Source: Planctomycetales bacterium (GTDB lineage: Bacteria > Planctomycetota > Planctomycetia > Isosphaerales > Isosphaeraceae). Taken from it: DNA of 38,802 nt. The notes under the pieces were generated by a model. That model made no database searches. It was not told where the DNA came from and worked only from the letters and a program-made list of their open reading frames with translations. Below are positions 17,483 to 25,081 of the stretch, piece by piece. How positions within the stretch are numbered: position 1 is the first letter of the stretch; each line of letters opens with the position of its first letter. Made by a program: the position numbers and the translations under genes. The stretch is taken from the NCBI GenBank assembly GCA_027451885.1, contig DAIDHX010000161.1, forward strand, positions 1-38,802, written 5' to 3'.

Positions 17483-18694
17483 TTGAAGCCACCCGCATCC
17501 GCCTGCGTTCAGGCGCCCGAAGCAGAGGCTGAGATCACCCGGATCGACCAGGCGCTTGAGACAGGCGGGCCGGGCGCGGCGATCGACGCCGCGATCGAGC
17601 TGCTCGAAGCGGCCGATGATCATCGCGGCCTGCTTGATGCCCTTGTGCTGAAGGCAAGGCTCGAGCTGGGGCTGCCGCTGGTTGCGCCTGGGCCCTCGAG
17701 CGCGATCCCCGAGCCGACTCGTACCGAATTCGAGGATCGCTACATTGCGGCGATCAGGCGCGTGGGCGAGCGCTGTCTCGCCGCCGGCGACATCCCCGCG
17801 GGCTGGACGTACCTGCGCGTGATCAGCGAGCTCGAGCCGGTCGCGGCCGCCATTCGCGCCTATCAGCCGCGGGATGACGAGATCACCGGCCAGGTGATCG
17901 AAATCGCATTTCACCACGGAGTCGAGCCGGTGCGCGGCTTCGAGCTCTTGCTCGAGTACCACGGCGCGTGTCCCGCGATTTCCGCACTCGAGCAATCGCC
18001 GCCGCGCGAGGAATCGGCCCGCGTGGCCTGCGTGGAGCGCCTGATCGCGCGGCTCCATCGCGACCTCCGCGCGAGCATCGTGGCGGAGATCACCGAGCGC
18101 GAGCAATCCACCCCCGCGGCAGCCGACAGTATTTCTCAGCTTATCACGGAGCGTGGCTGGCTTTTCGGCGAGGATTCGTACCATATCGACGTCTCGCACC
18201 TGCTGGCCGCGGTACGCTATTCGGTCCTCGCGAAGGCGCCCGCGGCGATCGCGCACGCCATCGACCTGGCCGACTACGGCAAGCGCCTGGCAGCGCGATT
18301 CCGCTACGACTGCCCTGCTCCGTTCCAGGATTCCTATGCCGATTACCATGCCTACTTGACCGGTCTCGCCGGCCGATCCGTGGACGAGGCAGCGCGGCTT
18401 TTCGAGGCCAAGCTGGCCGAGGCTGTGCGGGAGGGTGACGACGCGCCCGCGTGTGCCATGGCGCTTGTCAATTTGCTTGAACGAAACGGCCGCCTTCTAG
18501 CGGCTGTGGATGTGGCCTCGCGGCATCTGGCGGAGATTCCCGAGGCAGCGCTTTCCTGCCCCACGATCGCTCAGCTTTGCACCCGCGCGGGCCGGCTCGA
18601 TGTGCTTGCGGACCTGGCCCGCGGCAAGCGAGATCTGGCGGCGTACGCCGCGGCTCGGATCGGGCTCGCGCGGACGCGCAGCACGCCCGGATGA
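17483..18694 (+). CDS. alpha-helical protein of unknown function
   Basis: A 403-residue protein I do not recognise. Its start is a TTG at 17483-17485 preceded by GAGAGGAA about ten bases upstream; no ATG occurs in the first part of the frame. It has no signal peptide or membrane helix. The sequence is almost entirely helical with alternating short helices (for example RCLAAGDIPAGWTYLRVISE, HHGVEPVRGFELLLEY, PACAMALVNLLERNGRL), suggesting a TPR-like or other solenoid repeat. The GWTYLRVISELEPVAAAIRA and EDSYHIDVSHLLAAVRYS blocks look conserved-family-like but are not named motifs I can identify. It lies 41 bases after the LOG gene and may be cotranscribed. Its stop codon directly abuts the stop codon of the M50 protease gene coming the other way. 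Confidence 0.8.
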   Translation: MKPPASACVQAPEAEAEITRIDQALETGGPGAAIDAAIELLEAADDHRGLLDALVLKARLELGLPLVAPGPSSAIPEPTRTEFEDRYIAAIRRVGERCLAAGDIPAGWTYLRVISELEPVAAAIRAYQPRDDEITGQVIEIAFHHGVEPVRGFELLLEYHGACPAISALEQSPPREESARVACVERLIARLHRDLRASIVAEITEREQSTPAAADSISQLITERGWLFGEDSYHIDVSHLLAAVRYSVLAKAPAAIAHAIDLADYGKRLAARFRYDCPAPFQDSYADYHAYLTGLAGRSVDEAARLFEAKLAEAVREGDDAPACAMALVNLLERNGRLLAAVDVASRHLAEIPEAALSCPTIAQLCTRAGRLDVLADLARGKRDLAAYAAARIGLARTRSTPG

Positions 18695-19492
18695 TCAGAT
18701 CCACGGGCCAGGACCGGCCGGCCGGCTTGCACTTGCCGAGCGCGGCCGAAGCTGCCACTGGCCGTTGCCGCGATCTTCCCAGAAATAGCCCGCCGGCGCG
18801 GATGTGAGCGGGTCAAACGTACCGCCGAAGATACGCCTGCGCTCCTCGAAATAAACCTGCGACTCCTCCGCGCGCGACGCCAGGAAGATGAAGATGGCAA
18901 GCGCGATGTGCAGCAGCGACTGCGTTACAAACACCCCCACAAGCCCGAACACAACCGCCAGCAACCGGCCCAGGCCCGCGGCAAACGCCGTGGCGCGCGC
19001 CCGCCCAAACGGCATCGACAGAAACGCACGCAGCACACGCCCGCCGTCCATCGGAAACGCCGGAATCAGGTTGAAAAGCCCCAGCCCAAGATTCACCAGA
19101 CCCAGCTCGGTGAAAAACGAATCCTCCCCGAAGCCCAGGTCGAACGTTTTAAATGAAAACAGGCCGAACAGCCACAAAAGCCCCACAATGACGAAGTTCA
19201 CCGCCGGACCCGCGAGCGCGATCACAAGCTCCGCCCCGGGCGCGCGTGGCAATCGCTTCAGCCGCGCAACACCGCCGATCGGATAAAGCGTGATGTCCAG
19301 CGTGTCGATCCCAAACCGACGCGCAGTGAGCGCATGACCATATTCATGCAAGAGCACGCACCCAAAAAGCGCAAGGATGAGCGGTAACGAGTCGAGCTCC
19401 CCAAAGATCCCCGGCAAAAGAACGAGCAGGAACGTCGCGTGGATGAACACGTCGATCCCCGCGAACCGCCCCAGCTTCCAGGAAAGTCGCAT
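18695..19492 (-). CDS. M50 family zinc metalloprotease (site-2 protease-like, membrane)
   Basis: The start is the ATG at 19490-19492 (MRLSWKLGRFAGIDVFIHAT, 265 residues), preceded by a weak AAGGGA. The active-site helix is LHEYGHALTARRFGID (HExxH), and the second zinc motif is NLIPAFPMDGGRVL (NPxxPxDGG type). Several hydrophobic segments around these motifs make it a polytopic membrane protease of the sporulation-factor SpoIVFB/S2P-like branch, without the CBS domains that many relatives carry. The C-terminal 40 residues are soluble and Trp/Arg-rich. It may cleave an unknown transmembrane substrate within the membrane. It is divergent from the SPFH-tail-like gene, with a 309-base intergenic region. 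Confidence 0.9.
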   Translation of the reverse strand: MRLSWKLGRFAGIDVFIHATFLLVLLPGIFGELDSLPLILALFGCVLLHEYGHALTARRFGIDTLDITLYPIGGVARLKRLPRAPGAELVIALAGPAVNFVIVGLLWLFGLFSFKTFDLGFGEDSFFTELGLVNLGLGLFNLIPAFPMDGGRVLRAFLSMPFGRARATAFAAGLGRLLAVVFGLVGVFVTQSLLHIALAIFIFLASRAEESQVYFEERRRIFGGTFDPLTSAPAGYFWEDRGNGQWQLRPRSASASRPAGPGPWI

Positions 19493-19801
19493 GATCGATC
19501 CCTTTTCTGAGAGGTTCTGGCCTCTCTTCCTTTCACTCATTGTAGTTCGAATCCCTGCTGGGGAAAGTTCGAATCGCCGCCTGCATCCATCGCGGCCGTG
19601 CTGTCCTCGTGTGCCATTCCGCGCTTGTCTGAAACGGTGGATCTGTGTATTTCGAACCCCTGGGCCGTTAATAACGCAAGCTCTCGGACGAAATCTTGCT
19701 CAGGATCTCCCCTCGGCCGGCTCGACTTCAGGCGCGGTGGACTGGGCTTCCGCGTGTGCTGGATCGAAGCGAGTCGGTTTTCGTGGGAATGGGGCTTGAA
19801 G
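19493..19801. other. 309-base divergent intergenic region with three TTCGAA sites
   Basis: No gene is supported here. TTCGAA occurs at 19546-19551, 19568-19573 and 19651-19656; the first two share the longer core GTTCGAATC and are 22 bases apart, about two helical turns. The region lies between the M50 protease (leftward) and the SPFH-tail-like gene (rightward), so it must hold both promoters. No -35/-10 pair was clear. Confidence 0.3.
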
Positions 19802-20215
19802 ATGAAAGCCGCTGCCAAACGCGTTCTGCTCGCCGCCGCGATCGTGCTCGCTGCTCTCCTGGCGCCGGTGTGCGCACTCATGTTCCTGTTGCCCAAATAC
19901 TGGATCTGGCAGCAGGAGCAAGACGGCAGGGCTGAGCTTGCGAAGGCCACGTTTTCGCGGCAGATCGCGGTTCAGGAGGCAAATGCCAAACTCGAAGCGG
20001 CCAGGAGCCTCGCCCAGGCTGAGATTGAACGGGCGAAAGGGGTCGCGGAGGCCAATCGCATCATTGGCGATTCACTCAAAGACAACGAGGCGTACCTTCG
20101 CTACCTCTGGATTCACAATCTGGAAGCGGGTCAACACGACGTGATTTATGTTCCAACCGAGGCCGGCTTGCCAATCCTCGAGGCGGCAAGGTTGAACCAG
20201 GGAAAATCACCGTGA
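19802..20215 (+). CDS. small membrane protein resembling the C-terminal tail of SPFH/prohibitin proteins
   Basis: I start at the ATG at 19802-19804 (137 residues), which places a membrane helix at about residues 8-30 (VLLAAAIVLAALLAPVCALM). The codons before it give no sensible protein. After the helix comes an Ala/Glu/Arg-rich coiled coil with RQIAVQEANAKLEAARSLAQ and AEIERAKGVAEANRIIGDSL, followed by NEAYLRYLWIHNLE and the end VIYVPTEAGLPILEA. These blocks strongly resemble the tail of prohibitin/HflC/stomatin-like proteins (the region that reads EANRIIAESL, then an aromatic block, then VIYVPTG..LPI), but the SPFH core domain is absent. It is thus a short anchored protein that may interact with SPFH assemblies; this is inference. 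It is convergent with the M24-like gene. Confidence 0.75.
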   Translation: MKAAAKRVLLAAAIVLAALLAPVCALMFLLPKYWIWQQEQDGRAELAKATFSRQIAVQEANAKLEAARSLAQAEIERAKGVAEANRIIGDSLKDNEAYLRYLWIHNLEAGQHDVIYVPTEAGLPILEAARLNQGKSP

Positions 20216-20216
20216 C

Positions 20217-20258
20217 CATGACACGCACGGTTCAGCCCATGACACGCACGGTTCAGCC
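20217..20258. repeat. perfect 21-base tandem duplication
   Basis: Two exact copies of a 21-base unit (20217-20237 and 20238-20258, starting CATGACACGC) lie directly after the stop of the SPFH-tail-like gene and end eight bases before the stop codon of the convergent M24-like gene. It is probably a slippage duplication. Confidence 0.8.
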
Positions 20259-20266
20259 GGGCGGCA

Positions 20267-21538
20267 TCAACGCTCCAGAATTCCCGGCCGGGGGATCACG
20301 AACCCTTTCACGGCCACGTCGATTTGCGGCCAGTCCTGGGCCGCGGTCACGATCTCGTACCCACGCGCGTCGACCACCACGGTATCTTCCGACGACGCGC
20401 CTCCCACGCTCGGCCGCCAGGCGATGGGCATGTTCGATTCGAGCTTCATTTTCGAGTCCGGGCGCAGGCAAATCTCGCGCGGAGAGTACCCAATCACAAA
20501 CCCCTGGTAGTCATGCGTCCATGCGTGGGGATGGCTGAATTTTTCATAGAGCCGTTTGGAGCGGCGGAAGACCTCGGTGACAAGCTCGCCGGGCCTGGAG
20601 AAGAAGATCGAGGAGCCGTCGACCATCGCGGCCACATTGTGGCAAGACCTGAGCTCGTCCGAGGCCCTTCCAAAGGCGATGGTCCTTGAGGCACAGGCGC
20701 ACAGGCCGTGGCGGCGGCCGACGGCCTTGATGGTCGCGTGGCGCGCGATGGGATTCGATTTGGAGGGCGCCTGGCGGTAGCGTTCCATGCGCTCGTCGCC
20801 GGTCACGCGGATGTCGACGGGAGTGATGCCCTCGCGCAACAAGCGGTGTGCCAGGTGGCCGGCGACGTCGGATTCGCGCTCGCCCCGATCGAAGTTGCGG
20901 CAGGTCGCTTCGAGCGCGACCGCAAGTGCCCGGCCGAGCTCGCGGAGCCGCTGCCGTTCCAGGCTGGTCAGGCAGCGTCGGAGGACGCGAATCGGTCCTG
21001 GTGCAAGCCGCTCGGGGTTCAGTGATCCGACCAGCACGTCGCTTGTCACACGCTTGCTGCCGGTGAGCTCGCTCACCACCTGCTCCGGGTCGTCGTACCA
21101 GGGCCGTTCCTTGAGCTGAAACCCCAGCCCCGCAAGCTCTTCCTCAAATACGCGGCAGCTTTGCACATTGTCGCAAACCACGGCCCGCGAGGTCCGGTTG
21201 ACGAACAGAAAGATCGACGCCGCCTCGCCGTTGAGACTGATGCCAAGCTCTCCGCCGGATGTAAACCACGCCACCGAGTCGGCGGTACCGAGCACGACCG
21301 CGTCCAGGCCGCTGTCGTCGAGGTATTTGCGCACGCGATCGTGCTTCTCCTCGACGTCGGCCCTGCGCTTGCGCAGCTCGAGATCACTGTGGTCGGCTGC
21401 CGGGTCGCTCATCACCGGCAGGCTGGCGGGGTCAGGCCGCTCCGCGGCCGTGATCAGGACCCGGTCAAACTCCCCAGAGAGATCGAGCGCGCCCGGTATC
21501 GACAAAAGCAGGCCGCTCGCCTGGGTTTGGCTCGACAC
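20267..21538 (-). CDS. M24 (Xaa-Pro aminopeptidase-fold) protein, apparently lacking metal ligands
   Basis: A 423-residue protein starting at a GTG (21536-21538) with a strong AGGAGG and seven bases of spacing. The N-terminal half has the creatinase/prolidase N-domain features RRADVEEKHDRVRKYLDDSG, LDAVVLGTADSVAWFTSGG. The C-terminal half follows the pita-bread order: a VDIRVTGDERMERYRQAP segment, then RSCHNVAAMVDGSSIFFSRPG, HAWTHDYQGFVIGYSP, and DTVVVDARGYEIVT. The five residues that bind two metals in M24 enzymes (two Asp, one His, two Glu) are mostly absent: the strand that normally reads DxGxxxxGYxxDxTR reads ATIKAVGRRHGLCACASRTI. So I infer a non-catalytic relative that may bind substrate or act as a regulator. 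It is the third of three co-directional genes (after two alpha/beta hydrolases), 77 bases after the second. Confidence 0.8.
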   Translation of the reverse strand: MSSQTQASGLLLSIPGALDLSGEFDRVLITAAERPDPASLPVMSDPAADHSDLELRKRRADVEEKHDRVRKYLDDSGLDAVVLGTADSVAWFTSGGELGISLNGEAASIFLFVNRTSRAVVCDNVQSCRVFEEELAGLGFQLKERPWYDDPEQVVSELTGSKRVTSDVLVGSLNPERLAPGPIRVLRRCLTSLERQRLRELGRALAVALEATCRNFDRGERESDVAGHLAHRLLREGITPVDIRVTGDERMERYRQAPSKSNPIARHATIKAVGRRHGLCACASRTIAFGRASDELRSCHNVAAMVDGSSIFFSRPGELVTEVFRRSKRLYEKFSHPHAWTHDYQGFVIGYSPREICLRPDSKMKLESNMPIAWRPSVGGASSEDTVVVDARGYEIVTAAQDWPQIDVAVKGFVIPRPGILER

Positions 21539-21615
21539 GGCGCGTCCTCCTGCTTACCGGTCCGGTCCGCAAGCGGCGGAGATCTGGTGTAATCACGTGG
21601 AGTTGAACAGCTTAT

Positions 21616-22548
21616 CTAACTATTCCATACTGCTTTAAGAAAATCAAGAATCTGTGGTATGAGATCGGCATCGTGAATGGGAAAGTCGAGCTTATGGCCT
21701 CCTGGGACAATCACAAGCCGGTTCGGCACGCCGGCTGCGGCCAGGGCGTGGCCAAGCAACACGGATTGGGACGAGGGGACGAGCGGATCCTGGCCGCCAT
21801 GGACGAGAAACATGGGGGCATCGCCGGGCGCGACATGATCGAGCGGCGAGGCAGCCGCGTACTCACCGGGAATCTGGCCAGGCGTGCCGCCCAGGAATTG
21901 CTTCTCAGCCAGGCCCGCCAGCGGGCTCTGAGAATAAAGCCGCGTGAGGTCCGTTGGACTCGAGAATCCAATCACCGCGCTGACCTGGGGCGGAACGGGA
22001 ACTCCCGCGGGCTCGGTCGTGACTCCCAGGAGCGTGGCCAGGTTGCCCCCGGCTGATTCACCAATGGCCACGATCCTGCGCGAATTCACTCCCAGTGAAG
22101 AGGCATTGTCACGAATCCAGGCGACCGCGGCCTGAACGTCTTCCAGGTTCGTGGGCCACGAGGATCGATCGTGGGCGGAAAGCTGGTAGTTGGGCGCAAC
22201 CACCACAAACCCGCGCGGCACAAATCCGCGGGCGATCCGGGGACCGTACTCGTCTTTGCTGAAGCGTCTCCAGCCGCCGCCGTGGATGGCCAGCATGACG
22301 GGCCAACCCCCTGGCGGTGGTGTGCCGGCCGGCGAATAAACGTTGAGCTGCTCACTGGGACCGGACGGCGTGGGGTAAGTGATATTCACCGCCGCGTGGA
22401 TCCGGTCGCGCGCGATGCGATTCGAGTCAATCACGGCGGGTGGACGGGCGAGATCAGCCGAGCACAGCGTGCGCGGTTCCAGCGCTCCATCGCAGCTTGG
22501 AAGCAAACGCCTGGGTCGACGGCGAAGATTGGTCCGAATCCGTGTCAT
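21616..22548 (-). CDS. alpha/beta hydrolase (BD-FAE/esterase-lipase type) with LEPR-like N-terminal motif
   Basis: The start is the ATG at 22546-22548 (310 residues); a GTG at 22614 would add 22 residues and overlap the neighbour. The N-terminus is basic (MTRIRTNLRRRPRRLL), then ALEPRTLCSAD, which resembles the LEPR-XLL motif of planctomycete surface proteins. The hydrolase core has the oxyanion HGGGW, nucleophile elbow GESAGGN, the acid in VHGGQDPLVPSS, and the His in PGGHKLDFP. This is the layout of carboxylesterases that act on acylated sugars or small esters; the substrate is not predictable. It ends FLKAVWNS, and the next gene upstream ends FLQSVWNAR, so the two are paralogues. It is followed by the M24-like gene. 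Confidence 0.85.
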   Translation of the reverse strand: MTRIRTNLRRRPRRLLPSCDGALEPRTLCSADLARPPAVIDSNRIARDRIHAAVNITYPTPSGPSEQLNVYSPAGTPPPGGWPVMLAIHGGGWRRFSKDEYGPRIARGFVPRGFVVVAPNYQLSAHDRSSWPTNLEDVQAAVAWIRDNASSLGVNSRRIVAIGESAGGNLATLLGVTTEPAGVPVPPQVSAVIGFSSPTDLTRLYSQSPLAGLAEKQFLGGTPGQIPGEYAAASPLDHVAPGDAPMFLVHGGQDPLVPSSQSVLLGHALAAAGVPNRLVIVPGGHKLDFPIHDADLIPQILDFLKAVWNS

Positions 22549-22598
22549 GGCTGTCGACCTGGGGCTGGGCGAAAGTCGAGGGAATCCTTTCGGAGAGC

Positions 22599-23519
22599 CT
22601 ATCGAGCATTCCACACGGATTGCAGAAAGGCAAGAATCGCGGGCAAAAGGTCGATCGAGATCGGATACTCCACACCCGCCTCAAACCCGTGCCGCGCGCC
22701 CTCGACCTCGATCAACCGAGAACCCGCGCCCAGCCGCTCGGCAAGAAGGCGCGATTGTTCGATGGGAACCCAGCGATCCTCCGTCCCATGCAGGATCAGA
22801 TGCGGAGGATCGTCGGACGAGGCGTATGCAACGGGCGACGCGCTGGAAGGATCCGCCGGCCCCAGAAAAAGATCCACCGGCTCCCGAAACAGCTTGCGCT
22901 CGGCCTTGAGCGATTTCAGATCGGCTGGGCCATAGAAGTCGATCACCACGCTGGGCCGGGTGGATTCCAGGGGACGAGCCCCGGCTTCTGGCATCGTTCC
23001 CAGCAGGCTGGCGAGGTGCCCCCCCGCCGAAAAGCCAATGACCCCCAGGCGTTCTGGATCGACTCCGAGCGAATCCGCGTTTGCTTGCATCCAGCGCAAG
23101 GCGGACCTGGCGTCCTCCAGCGCCCGGGGCCAACCAGGCGCACCAGGTCGCGCCAGGGTGTATTCAACTCCAACGATCACGATTCCGGTCTCGCAGAGCC
23201 GGACCACGGTGCTTTTTCGTCCGAGTGTTGTCAGGTCGGTCGACCCGCCGCGCCAGCTTCCGCCATGCAGATACAGAAGCGCGGGCCTCTTCCGCTTCCA
23301 GAGATCCGGCCGGTCTGTTTCGCCAGGTTTCAAGATGGATAGCAGGATCTCGCGGCCGTCGGCTGACGAAATGCGTTCAAGGGTCGTCTCTGGCGTGGCC
23401 TGGCCAGGTGCGATCGATCCCCGCGTGGCAATCAGCAGGCTGACGGTGCAAAGCGCGAGCAGCCCCCAGGCCGCGATGATCCAGAACCCCGGCGCGCTTG
23501 TGGAACGTTGCCAACGCAT
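22599..23519 (-). CDS. membrane-anchored alpha/beta hydrolase (esterase-lipase type)
   Basis: The start is taken at the ATG at 23517-23519 (306 residues, MRWQRSTSAPG), since extending to 23624 would run into the divergent gene's promoter. A hydrophobic anchor follows at about residues 12-33 (FWIIAAWGLLALCTVSLLIAT). The core shows HGGSWRGG (oxyanion), GFSAGGH (nucleophile), HGTEDRWVP (acid) and GARHGFE (His). All three catalytic positions are present. It is a tandem paralogue of the hydrolase at 21616-22548, with only the membrane anchor differing, and heads a co-directional set with that gene and the M24-like gene. Its likely location is the outer face of the cytoplasmic membrane. The substrate is unknown. 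Confidence 0.85.
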   Translation of the reverse strand: MRWQRSTSAPGFWIIAAWGLLALCTVSLLIATRGSIAPGQATPETTLERISSADGREILLSILKPGETDRPDLWKRKRPALLYLHGGSWRGGSTDLTTLGRKSTVVRLCETGIVIVGVEYTLARPGAPGWPRALEDARSALRWMQANADSLGVDPERLGVIGFSAGGHLASLLGTMPEAGARPLESTRPSVVIDFYGPADLKSLKAERKLFREPVDLFLGPADPSSASPVAYASSDDPPHLILHGTEDRWVPIEQSRLLAERLGAGSRLIEVEGARHGFEAGVEYPISIDLLPAILAFLQSVWNAR

Positions 23520-23612
23520 CTCGCGGAAGGGCTCCAGCGCCGGGCGGATCGATGACCTGGCGGACGCAACGGCGTATAACAGAGTATATCTGAGTTCTGG
23601 AGGCAACCGACC

Positions 23613-24098
23613 ATGGCCGACCAACCCGTCAAGCTACCACTTCTCGCCCAGCGCGAGCTCGAAGCGAGGATTGTCGGCCCGCTGGTTCGTGCCTTCGCCG
23701 ACGAGATTGGTGATGAGCGGGCGCTCGAAATCGTCCGCGGTGTGATTGCCAGGCTGGCTTGCCAGGCGGGCGATGACCTTGCGAATCGGCTCGGCGATCG
23801 CTCGCTCGAAGCCTTCGTTTCCGCTCTCGGAAGCTGGAGCGAAGGTGGTGCACTCGAGCTCAAAATCCTCGAACAATCCTCGGATCGGCTGAGCTTCAAC
23901 GTCACGCGCTGCCGCTATGCCGAAATGTACCGGGCACTTGGCTTGCAAGACCTGGGCGCAAGCCTCTCCTGCTCGCGCGACCTGCATCTGATCGCCGGCT
24001 TCAACCCCGGTATTACCCTCGAGCGCACCCAGACGATCATGGAAGGCGCGGAGTTCTGCGACTTCCGGTTTCACAACCGAGCGCCCGCCGAGCCGTAA
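23613..24098 (+). CDS. L-2-amino-thiazoline-4-carboxylic acid (ATC) hydrolase family protein
   Basis: A 161-residue soluble protein with the ATC-hydrolase family pattern: an N-terminal helical part, then RLSFNVTRCRYAEMYRALG with the invariant CRYAEMY block, a SCSRDLHLIAGFNPGITL region, and RTQTIMEGAEFCDFRFHNR. Known members (first described in Pseudomonas) open the thiazoline ring in conversion of ATC to L-cysteine. Many relatives do not act in that pathway, so the substrate is uncertain here. The start is supported by a TGGAGG nine bases before the ATG. It is divergent from the anchored hydrolase (93 bases between starts) and convergent with the following secreted-protein gene six bases later. 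Confidence 0.9.
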   Translation: MADQPVKLPLLAQRELEARIVGPLVRAFADEIGDERALEIVRGVIARLACQAGDDLANRLGDRSLEAFVSALGSWSEGGALELKILEQSSDRLSFNVTRCRYAEMYRALGLQDLGASLSCSRDLHLIAGFNPGITLERTQTIMEGAEFCDFRFHNRAPAEP

Positions 24099-24104
24099 TC
24101 GTGA

Positions 24105-24881
24105 TCATGGCCGGGGCGCGGATTTCGCCGCGGCGGGGGTGTTTGCCACGGGTTTGGGGAGCGGAACTGGTGCCGCGGCGGGGGTGTTTGCCACGGGTTT
24201 GGGGAGCGGAGCCGGCCCCGCGGCCGGCGTGGGGGGCGCGACCTTGCTCGTAGCAGCGCTGTTCGCAACCGGCGGAGGCGGAGGCGCAATGGTGAAACGG
24301 CAGGGCGGGCCGATCAGCCGGGACCACACGGCACGCTGTTTGTCGTTCAGCACGCCATGTGCCTTTTTCAGCAACGCCGTTTGATCCGCGATGCTCCAGA
24401 ATTGATTCTGCTGAAGTGCGTGCCTGCGCGTTTCCGCGAGCCGAATGAGCGCGGTTTTCTGGGCTGGTTCAAGCCTCAGCGATTCCTGGATCATCGGGCG
24501 GGAGAGCATCGCCGTCACACCTTCCCATTGCAGATCAACCTGCGTGAGCCGGTCGAGCTGGCTCGACGAAAGGTGCGTGGTGAGCCATTGCGTTTGCTCC
24601 TCGTCGATCGCCCGCCGCGCGGCCACAATCGCCGGACCAGCCTTCCCCTTGAGTCCAAGCGCCTGGCGATAAAGTGCTTCACCGGCGTGGAGCGCCTCCG
24701 ACTTCTGGTCAGAGTCGAAGCCCAGCTCATTTTGAACGTCAAGCCGCATCAACAGCAGGATGGGCGCAGCACGGATACCGAAGCGGTCGTCGAGGAAATC
24801 CTCTGCACGAGCCGCATGAGACAGGAGAACGCTGGCCAGGGCCAGCAACGCGATTCCGCGAAGGGTCAATCCGTGACGCAC
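24105..24881 (-). CDS. secreted protein with repeated Pro/Ala C-terminal tail, unknown function
   Basis: The 258-residue protein starts at a GTG (24879-24881) with AGGAG and seven bases of spacing. Residues 1-26 are a signal peptide (LLALASVLLSHAARA). The mature half is helical and charged with DFLDDRFGIRAAPILLLMRL, DSDQKSEALHAGEALYRQAL, SSSQLDRLTQVDLQWEG, LEPAQKTALIRLAETRR and LNDKQRAVWSRL, a series of xxxQ helices. It resembles the planctomycete proteins at 495-3637 in style (xQ helices after a signal peptide), but no clear common motif is visible. The last 60 residues are Pro/Ala-rich, with two tandem copies of a 15-residue unit PLPKPVANTPAAAPV. Function is unknown; an extracytoplasmic location is inferred. 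It is followed by nothing on its strand until the divergent ATC-hydrolase gene. Confidence 0.75.
   Translation of the reverse strand: MRHGLTLRGIALLALASVLLSHAARAEDFLDDRFGIRAAPILLLMRLDVQNELGFDSDQKSEALHAGEALYRQALGLKGKAGPAIVAARRAIDEEQTQWLTTHLSSSQLDRLTQVDLQWEGVTAMLSRPMIQESLRLEPAQKTALIRLAETRRHALQQNQFWSIADQTALLKKAHGVLNDKQRAVWSRLIGPPCRFTIAPPPPPVANSAATSKVAPPTPAAGPAPLPKPVANTPAAAPVPLPKPVANTPAAAKSAPRP
24127..24210. repeat. 45-base tandem repeat inside the secreted-protein gene
   Basis: A 39-base identical block recurs with a 45-base period (24127-24165 and 24172-24210), which gives two in-frame copies of a 15-residue Pro/Ala unit. The variable six bases encode the only residue changes. Confidence 0.85.
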
Positions 24882-25081
24882 TGGTCAGCTCCTGGTCGGA
24901 ACGCTGGCGGATCGCGATCAGGATCGCACGGTTCGAGCTCTGCGCTCAAAACACAATCGGCCGAAGCTTCCACCGCATCTATACGCGGAGAAGCCCCGGC
25001 CGAGAAGATCAAATTGGAAATCGAAGACCGCTTCAGCCCATCCTGGCGTGGGCACGGCCTGGGCCGTAATGGCCTCAAATA

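Noticed and set aside
19500-19575. TTCGAATCC segments that resemble a tRNA T-loop
   Set aside because: The bases flanking the loop do not pair as a T-stem, and no D-arm, anticodon arm or acceptor stem fits upstream.
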